A stretch of DNA of 64,000 nt, from assembly GCA_945859605.1 (NCBI GenBank), contig OX243811.1:36366250-36430249 (forward strand). Reading direction: 5' to 3'. Source of the stretch: Lumbricus rubellus. Taxonomy: Eukaryota > Annelida > Clitellata > Crassiclitellata > Lumbricidae. Made by a program: the position numbers and the translations under genes. Below are positions 56,211 to 64,000 of the stretch, piece by piece. How positions within the stretch are numbered: position 1 is the first letter of the stretch; the number at the start of each line of letters is the position of its first letter. The notes under the pieces are model-generated. The model did not search any database and was not told the DNA's origin. It saw only the letters and a list, made by a program, of their open reading frames with translations.

Positions 56211-58815
56211 TCATTCGTGACCAGTCGCTCCTGCAAAGACAGACAACGAAATAAAATCAGTCATATTTGAAAAATTATTAACAATATTTATTCAGGCAAA
56301 TGACCTACATGCACATTCAACTCAGTCATTTGCGCAGTATTGCTGCCATTACTAGAACTACAATACAAAATCTGATTCTATAATCGTATTAAAACATGCT
56401 CATTGACATAAAACATTCTGAACACAACACCCGGTTTCTGTAGTCTACAGAGCAGCCTGGCTAAGGGATCTAAGTGGAGCAAAAACGCCTTCTGTTCTCT
56501 TAAAAATTCAAACCTCTAACCTCAATCTATCACACAACCCACTAGACCACTACTTCAATCTGTAATCTGCGGCTACTTCATTAATATTTCGTATAAATTT
56601 GAGCCCAACAGACCTTTTCCATCGCATGCAACAATTTTGACTTTATCGACCCGAATTGGTTCTGCTCCTTCACGAAATTCAGCATCAGTTAAGACAAATG
56701 TCCAGACATTATCGCAGAATCGATATGTGTTAAGCTTCGCCTAGAACAGAAAAAAATAGGTGTCAAATAAATCTAACAAGAGAATCAGCGTAATAGAAGA
56801 AAGCATATTTTTCCAACATGTACACTTACTAATGCTTACTCCAGTAGCAGCTACTGCTCTGGATGCTACAAAAATACTTGAACTACACCATCTTGCCAAT
56901 CCTATTTCTAAACTATTTCATTCCTGATGGATCATTTGTACCATTAGTTCAAGAACTAAAAGTAATATCATTAGGATTCTTAATAATCAAACTTTCGAAC
57001 AGCTAATTATTTAGGAATCAGCAATTAATTTAATAATACTGTGATTAAATGCATTCTCCAATAACTAATGATAACTACAAAACTGACATCATTTATCGAA
57101 TTTCTTTAAATAGTAATATTATTACTTTATTGTCAGTTGGTAGCATACTAAATTAGTAGTCAGTCATATGTTCATATTAGCCTGTTTTTTACATTTTTCA
57201 TTTCAATTATCTCCCTTAAACCAGAAGGGTTAAAATACCTAGGGTACCTTATTGAATATAACAGTTGAGTCTAGATATTGCTAAAAATAAATTTGTTAAT
57301 TAAATTAATTAATGATTAATAAATTAATCAATCACTATATTAATAAATTATTAACAATAATAGTAGTAATAATAATAAATAATGATCATGATAAAGTTTA
57401 CGTCTGTCTGGTTGCAACCAGTCACCATAATTTAGTATGACCATTCGAGTCTCAGATAAAATAGAGTGCAGTGACCTTAAACAGTCCCCATCAAGTAAGT
57501 AATGAATAAAAAAAAGATAGGGTTAACTAAATATTGTCCCAAAAAAACAACAAAGCCAAACCATAAGGCCTAAAAAAATAAATGTTGTGTTACAGGTAAC
57601 AGAGCTAAAAAAATTGGGTAGGTAGGTCGGAAAATATTTTTATTTTGGTAAAATATTTTTATGCAGTGACTATCCGAAAAAGTATACCTTACTAGTCTTT
57701 TTTGCACGCTGACACAAAGTACGTGTTCTGAGCAAGTATAAACTGCCTATTTCCCGACTGACTGCACCTAAAACTGCTCTAGAAACAGTCCTATTAATTT
57801 CATTTTGTTGACGTCTCTATGTTATGTCAATACAAATGTTAAAAAAATATTTTTTGAAAAAAAATTAAATTTGTTTTTGAAAAAAATAATTTTTTTAATA
57901 AATTTTTTTTACAAAAATATTTGAGTCGCGGTCGTAAAAATGGGTCGGTCGGGTTACCGGAAACACAACATTTTTTTACGCCTAAGGTGTCCAGTCCAAT
58001 GTCCCAGAAATAAAATTCTCAGCTAAACTCGAATAAGTATTATTAAACAAACTGCCAATGTATGCATAATAACTGGCATATAATAAGTGGCAGTGCTGAG
58101 TGAAATAAAACTTGGAAGCAATTACCAAAGAGTTGGATCATTACCTTGAATGTGACACGTTTATTTACACGACTGGAAAGAGCATGGTTGATAGCTTTGT
58201 CAAACTGAAGCAGAACTTTCAGGGCCAAATCTGGAGTTATCTGACCACACTAAAATTTAAAAATTCATATTCAACAATTGAGCATCAAGTACAAGTTATG
58301 GTAAACGTGCAGTTTAGTGTTGTAAATTATTCGACATTGCAAGGGTTTCAGCGTTGGTCAAATACGAGTTGGATTGACGAAAAGACGTCTTGCTAAATTC
58401 GTTGGTCAGACCGCTCTATCCTAATGGTAATGATACTGTTTACGTTCTACCGAGCCGTCAGTAACAATAACCCAATCAATACTTTATTGTTCACAATAAT
58501 AGTTTAAACGTAATAGAAATACAGTCATTGTACATTCGGTGACAATTACCATTATAGTCAATAACTATCATACATTTCAATTCAGTTATCGTTTTTAACA
58601 CAATGATGTAAATCGAAAACTTATAGCAAACGTAATTCTTTAACTAAAATATACGTACAAAAGCAGGCAGTTGTGTAACAGAATTTCTAGCCTTTAAGAA
58701 TATATTATAATTATTGTGAACAAAATTATGTAATGGACAGTACCTGGATAAGTTCGTCCAAGCTTTCCTGAAGCGTGTGACCTAGAGTCGTATTTCTGTA
58801 AAGCTGGTAACTCAT
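56211..58815 (-). CDS. GTF2A2: Transcription initiation factor IIA gamma (small) subunit, 4 exons, 107 aa
   Basis: Exons: 58815-58744 ([20 protein letters not shown] then ELIQ), 58249-58145 ([20 protein letters not shown] then [15 protein letters not shown]), 56740-56614 ([20 protein letters not shown] then [21 protein letters not shown]), 56230-56211 (GATGHE and TGA). Phases join cleanly to 324 nt; human TFIIA gamma is 109 aa. It pairs with the beta chain in the TFIIA four-helix bundle and beta-barrel, stabilising TBP on the TATA box during RNA polymerase II initiation. The last exon carries only six complete codons and a stop after a split Gly codon. It is transcribed divergently from RNF11. 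Introns contain a Harbinger-like MITE (57567-57982); 56741-57566 otherwise shows AT-rich sequence only. Confidence 0.97.
57567..57982. mobile_element. MITE with GGCSTAAAAAAA ends and TAA target duplication (PIF/Harbinger-like?)
   Basis: Left GGCCTAAAAAAATAAATGTT; right end in reverse GGCGTAAAAAAATGTTGTGT. TAA flanks both sides (57564-57566, 57983-57985). Inverted similarity continues through GTTGTGTTACAGGTAAC / GTTGTGTTTCCGGTAACC and GGTAGGTAGGTCGG / GACCGACCCA. The middle is AT-rich with no coding. The superfamily guess rests on the 3-bp duplication. Confidence 0.7.
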
Positions 58816-59850
58816 GTCTCATAAAAATCTGTGATAAAGCTAGAACTTCAACTTCAAGAAAACCTTAGCTAAAAGCCAGTTTTTAATTTCAGAATACTAA
58901 TTTAAATTCACAAGATAATATTATTTGTCTACAATTCCACAAAACCGGAAACAATATCGCCATTAGCTCCAATGACCAAAATATCCACATGGCTGGAAAG
59001 TGGCTCGTTTTTTTAACGTCGTGAAACTAAGTAGAGCGTATCCCTCTGGCGGACAGAGTTGGAATCTTTTAAACCATTTTTTTACAGCAGTTACGAAGAC
59101 AAATAAATGTCGACATATTTGACGAGTAAAACATTATATTTTAAATCACCTGCCACTTCTACACAAATACTTCAAACGGCGTAGCGCTTTTTTCAAAATG
59201 GCAGTGGCGGAGCGGCAGAAAACGATAACGTGTAGGCCTAAATTTGCAACATTGATAGTGTTGAAAAGTTAAGAAATTATAAGTTATCCGATTAAAGCGA
59301 CCACACTTTAAAAATGGTCATGCATACAAATGCTAAAATGTTTAGTTTCCACGGAGAAATAGACACATCCCGAAATACATGTAGTTCTGTACTAGTTCAG
59401 TATTATTGAGCTTCGATGGAAACAGCACCATCATAATAATATTAGACTAATATTAACAGTTTAGCCTAGGATTCTATACTTCTAATCATCGACGTAATGT
59501 TATCAACAACGACCTTATAATATTATATTGTTATCAACTGTTATATTCAATATACGTCGATGCTTCTAATTCTTAGCTTCTAATCACCATGCTTCTAATA
59601 GTCGTAAAACGGAAGTGTCAGCGGTTGTTAACAAAAATCGATCCTAGCGGGAACCAGCGTATGTTTATACGAGACGGGGCACCAGCCTAGTGCTACAGCT
59701 GGCTGCGTTAGACAATGAATTCTACGGCCGTCGACCTGCAACAATTTTCCACAAACTCTACTTCTACGGCCAAGCAGCAACAATTTGTCGCAAAATCTAC
59801 TTTTGATTGTCGTTCTGAAACTAACCGACTCTGGTGTTTCGTCTAGAAAA
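58816..59850. promoter_or_regulatory. Bidirectional promoter region between GTF2A2 and RNF11
   Basis: About 1 kb separates two head-to-head start codons. An ETS-type ACGGAAGTG lies at 59609-59617, upstream of RNF11. CCGGAA-containing sequence (ACCGGAAACAATATCGCCAT) lies near 58944, close to GTF2A2. No TATA box is evident, as expected for housekeeping genes. Four CTTCTAAT motifs cluster at 59480-59600. Transcription start sites cannot be placed. Confidence 0.5.
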
Positions 59851-61948
59851 ATGGGGAGCTGTCTGAGAACGCCGACGCAAGACGATATTTCGCTGCTCCG
59901 AGGTTCCGAAAGTGCAGAATCTAGCGAAGCGTCTGTGGGCATGGGACCTCCGCCACCTTACCAAGTAACTCAGCGAGTACGCCTCGAAAAAATCGTATAA
60001 AACTGCATAATTTGACGCATTTGCGTAACCGAGGCGCGAGGTTCTTGCAGGATCTTCAAACCTTGCTCTACATTTTTATGGCGCACCCCACTCCACGTCT
60101 TCCATTTATAATCGATAAATTCGTCGAGGGCCACGATCGATTGAAATAGAAAACTGCACATGTATAAAATGTACGTTCGCGCACTGAGTAACATCGTCTG
60201 GTGCCCATTGCTTTTTCCTCGCGCCCGTTTCTAACTTGCAAAACTTTTTAGGTCATTCTTGCATATATCTGTACTGTATAAAACTGCAATGTTTTGAAAT
60301 CTTGCTAATGCTTTGTATAAAATAAGTCTTGCTTGGTTTTATACCTGATGATCAATTGTATTGCATCTATTATTTATACAGGGCTTACAAGTACATAATA
60401 TTTATTCATGTTACATATGAAATGATAAAAACGTATATTTTTAAGCTTTGCAGTTTGTATTTTGCTTCCATGTTTTGTAGATTAGAGTACCCGTCTATCA
60501 TCCGAGCCCCAATATCAGTCGTCCAGCGACACAGCTGACTGAGGAAGAGCAGATAAAAATTGCAAAACGAATTGGACTGATCCACCATTTACCAAGCGGA
60601 ACCTACGATGGAAGCAGCTCCAAGAAAACTAAGGAGTGAGAGCATTGTTAATGTTATTATTATTATTTTTATTACTGCTTTTGAACTTTTGCCCAAGGCA
60701 GCAATATTAATCCCTCAGGCTTCTAAAAAGAATTCTAATATGTAATCATCGCGCCTATGAATCATGGGCCATGGCCCTTATCCTCGATGTTGTGCATGGA
60801 TGTCCCTCTGAAAGTTATTGTGTTGTAGCGTTATAATGTCATGGCCCTTGCAGTATGTCTTGGACTCCGTCAGTCATTAGGATTCATTGCTGACTTTATA
60901 AATCGTATCCTGAATCAATTGATTAGTTATTTCAGTGTTGTTTTGTAGTTGAGTAGACAGTTATTGGTGAAGTGAATATTTATTGTGATTCTTTTTTTTT
61001 GTTGGCATTTAACACCGAAGATATATTTTAAAGTAGTAAGCCATTTATTGACAGAACAGCAAGGCCGTAAGGTCACAAGAACAGCTGTCAGTACAAAATC
61101 AAAATCTTCAAATAAATTATGCAAAAGTCAAAAGGTCAACCCAAAAGGGTTATATATTCATTCGTTCGTTCATTCATTCATTCATTACGAGACTTTGCAT
61201 AGCTTGGACCAACTGAGTCTGTATTGACCTTTTCTTGGATAATAATATTTGACAGATTAGTATTTGAATAAGTCGACTTGCCTTTGAAAAAACTGAATGA
61301 TTGAATAACTGAATGAATATTAATATTATGGGATTGTTCAATGACTAATGAATATAAATGGATGATTAAATTATCATTTAATTTCATTGGGAGTGACTGA
61401 TTGATTGAATGATTAATTAATTTAATGACTTGCTGCATTATTGATTGATTGATTAATTTAATGAATGAATGGTTGTTGCAGCTGGTTCCATCTGTTCTTC
61501 CTCGGTTTGCTGCATCACAGAGCAATTAATGTTGGGGTCCAAATAGTTGATTGGTTTACCAATTAATTAAATGGTTAAATGATTGAATAAATGGTATTAG
61601 ATAGGCAATAATGATTTAATGTTATGGGCTTATCCATTTCCATTGATTTGATTAATAAAGGATCATTTGATTGTGTTATAGAATACATAATTGATTACTT
61701 GATTATTATTTTTATGTATGCATTATAACTTAGTCGTATGACATTCCTATTTAATGCTTCTCATTTTTTTATGCAGGTGTGTGATCTGCATGGGAGAGTT
61801 TGTTGTCGGCGATTCGCTTCGCTATCTTCCGTGTGTTCACACCTATCACAAAGACTGCATCGACGATTGGCTCATGCGCTCGTTCACATGTCCTTCCTGC
61901 ATGGAACCAGTGGATTCGGCACTTCTTATGTCCTACGAGACAAACTGA
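59851..61948 (+). CDS. RNF11: RING finger protein 11, 3 exons, 146 aa
   Basis: Exons 59851-59964, 60481-60635, 61777-61948; phases 0 and 2, total 441 nt with TGA at 61946-61948. The N-terminus MGSCLRTPTQDDISLL has Gly2 for myristoylation and Cys4 for palmitoylation, as in RNF11, which sits on endosomal membranes. A PPPPYQ motif at residues 33-38 is the PPxY ligand for WW domains of NEDD4/ITCH-type ligases. LTEEEQIKIAKRIGLIHHLP is the conserved central helix. The C-terminal RING-H2 reads CVICMGEF, then CVHTYHKDCIDDWL and CPSCMEP, with all eight metal ligands, ending SALLMSYETN. Human RNF11 is 154 aa. The ATG is preceded by AGAAAA. Confidence 0.98.
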
Positions 61949-62390
61949 CCCCATCCAGTTTCCAACTTGACCCAGATGCTGACCCCCAAACTGAGCATCT
62001 AGCAAAATGACGGTATCTAATGAGCAAGTTCAGTTTTATCGCTGTACACATTGTTGCTGCTTATCATGCATGGCATAATAGATTGTTACATGGCGACATT
62101 TAATAAGTGAAATGTGATTTATATGGAGAACTTCCACCCAATTGTTAAGATATTTTCCTCATGCAGTTCACTTGAACTGCCAATATGTTGATGGTAAACA
62201 CATTTTACACATGTGATTCACTCTTGCAAAAATGCATTATCGGTGTTGAATGCTACCAACAATAGAATTATTATCTAGATATTTGTGTAGTGCCATCCAA
62301 AAACCTGTTTATTTTGTAATTTGTATAGCCAGTTCTTTGCAAAAGGTCAAGTTATCATTGGCAACCACTGTGTGCTGTACAGCATTGAGC

Positions 62391-62396
62391 AATAAA
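62391..62396 (+). terminator. Candidate RNF11 poly(A) signal AATAAA
   Basis: First canonical AATAAA downstream of the RNF11 stop codon. Confidence 0.5.
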
Positions 62397-63377
62397 TCCC
62401 TTCACGTTTAATTCTCGATTATGTCTAACTCAGCCCTGCTATCTGTGTAGGTAACCGCTGTGTAAATTCTGGACTGCTACGTGTGCTATATCATGGTTGC
62501 ATTGCTTGTAAATTTCTCGCATTGTTTTGATATTATGAGCAAGCAAAAAGCAATAGCACTGCTCTGAGCATTGACGATTCTGAGATGATGTGAAGCTTTG
62601 TTTATGAAGTGGATTTTACAATGCTAGATGGATTCATGAGCAATGAGCATGACCGTTAAACTGCAAAACTATAACAACTGTATGCAGCATTTATTGCAAG
62701 ACAATTTTAAATGTAGGATTCTAGTCTGATCTAGCGTAAAGACTTCTTAAGCACCGTTGTGACAATGCAATGAATGCACGAAGCATTGACCAATGATCTC
62801 CTGTGAATTGTTCATTCACTGGAGAAATCCCATTGAAATGCAACTGGATGCAGAAACGAGAAGTAAGGCTAAGCAAGTCAAGACAGACGAGTCTTGTATG
62901 AGTTGGAATGATTACTGTCAACATGCCACTGGTGCCAAACATCAAACATGCACTTAAGCATCGCATATATCTGTATCATAAGCATCTATCAGGAGATACA
63001 CTCTGCTGAGTTGGCATTCCCAACTCAACAATGCAAAACAATATGGTAATCTGAGAAAGGGCTGAACTTTTTCTATGCCAGTGGCCATGCTAAGATGTAA
63101 CAAGGTTTGAATGTATTGAATGATCCGCTTGTATAATAACAGTGTATATAGTCTGTGTGTTCGACATTGTGATGCTAAGTCATGTAGTTAAACGGAGCAT
63201 ATCGAATTAATATGATGTAATCATTTTAAGCATATTATATATATTCTTTTGAGTTTGTTTCACATATGATTGATAAACTGTGCTTGCCTTGTCAGGTAGA
63301 ATTATGGATCTCACGGTCATCAAGTGTGCAAATCTGTAACGCCGTTGATGTACACTTGTCTTTATAAGTGAATAATG

Positions 63378-63482
63378 ACGCTGCTTCCGTAAATGCAGCC
63401 GAACATTTAGATATCGTATCAACTTGAGTGATGCTGTTTCCGTAAATTCAGCTGAACATTTTGATATCGTATCAACTTGAGT
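63378..63482. repeat. 52-bp tandem duplication, two units
   Basis: Two copies of a unit containing TTCCGTAAATGCAGCCGAAC / TTCCGTAAATTCAGCTGAAC and GATATCGTATCAACTTGAGT. Confidence 0.85.
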
Positions 63483-63723
63483 GATGATGTCAAGTTTTTG
63501 ATTGTGTATAATCTAGATTGAAGATTGTGGGAATAGTGCTGTAGCTTGCATCAGAACTTTATTACAATAATTCATTTTTCAAAACAGCTTTGGGAACCAT
63601 GTAAACAAAGTGCAAGGATACTGATATAAATTTGTAAGAAAAAGTGAAGGAAATGCACATCGGAACCTTAGTATCACTGGTCATATTTTAACACAGATTC
63701 TGATGTTGAGGAGTATGTGTACC

Positions 63724-63792
63724 TTAACCCTTTACCATCCATGTAGTAAATGGTATGGGAAAATCCTGTACCCTTGGTCGGTAAGGGGTTAA
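63724..63792. repeat. TTAA-bounded palindrome, copy 5
   Basis: TTAACCCTTTACCATCC pairs imperfectly with GGTCGGTAAGGGGTTAA; the loop shares GTAGTAAATGGTATGGGAAA with the copy at 20788-20858. Confidence 0.8.
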
Positions 63793-64000
63793 AAAAATTG
63801 AATTTTTAGTTCAGATTCTAATTTTATTCAGTTTTAATGAATTTACAATTCCTTGTTTGACATGGTTTCTGGTAGTAGCTTTATAAAGAGGTTCCCGTGT
63901 TTCCTGTTCGTGACTAGACTAATTACATATTCCACTGTGACACAATTTGACATATTTTCATTCTATGTATATAACTTCTTGTTGTGTTTGAGATGTGTTG

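Larger units (their letters stand above)
61949..63723. other. RNF11 3' UTR and downstream flank
   Basis: Contains a canonical AATAAA at 62391-62396 about 440 nt after the stop, a plausible RNF11 poly(A) signal, although a longer 3' UTR is possible. No further gene recognised; short open frames here are not supported. Confidence 0.5.

Noticed and set aside
61978..62010. Alternative RNF11 C-terminus in another frame
   Set aside because: The RING-H2 frame ends at 61948 with the family's YETN terminus; the overlapping frame lacks the RING ligands.

Overview
The window is animal nuclear DNA: spliced genes with GT-AG introns, dense DNA transposons, tRNA-derived SINEs and LINE fragments. Gene content and marine-invertebrate-style repeats suggest an invertebrate metazoan. 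I cannot name the phylum from sequence alone. All exon models below were built by hand from splice signals, reading-frame continuity and remembered family similarity; no alignment was run.

Layout. (1) 2-34207, + strand: most of a large thioester-containing protein of the CD109/alpha-2-macroglobulin family, 5' truncated by the window edge. It has 31 exon positions, a thioester motif, a catalytic-type His and a hydrophobic C-terminal GPI-type tail. Exon position 13 is an array of four tandemly duplicated, phase-matched bait-region exons (13297-16862), which look mutually exclusive. The introns hold several hAT elements with 8-bp target duplications, a long-TIR mariner, SINEs, microsatellites and a U2 snRNA fragment. 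(2) 35100-37805: a 5'-truncated RTE/BovB-like LINE with a 795-codon open frame. (3) 37806-40097: LINE 3' fragments, a TTAA palindrome and a hAT-type repeat. (4) 40098-52336, - strand: a complete 18-exon KRI1 homologue (735 aa), a nucleolar ribosome-biogenesis factor. (5) 52337-56210: repeats and LINE debris. (6) 56211-58815, - strand: a complete GTF2A2 (TFIIA gamma, 107 aa). (7) 59851-61948, + strand: a complete RNF11 (RING-H2 ubiquitin ligase adaptor, 146 aa), head-to-head with GTF2A2 across about 1 kb. (8) 61949-64000: 3' flank of RNF11.

The most interesting signal is the bait-exon cassette. Four alternative protease-bait sequences share one conserved downstream end (NFPETWLWTDVV). Each is followed by near-identical intron in about 0.9-1.1 kb repeat units, and exon lengths keep the frame only if one exon (or all four) is used. 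This would let one gene produce several protease-trap specificities, comparable to Drosophila Tep2. A second theme is tandem repeats that have copied 3' splice sites of this gene (exons 4 and 23). A third is a family of TTAA-bounded palindromes whose arms differ between copies yet stay self-complementary.
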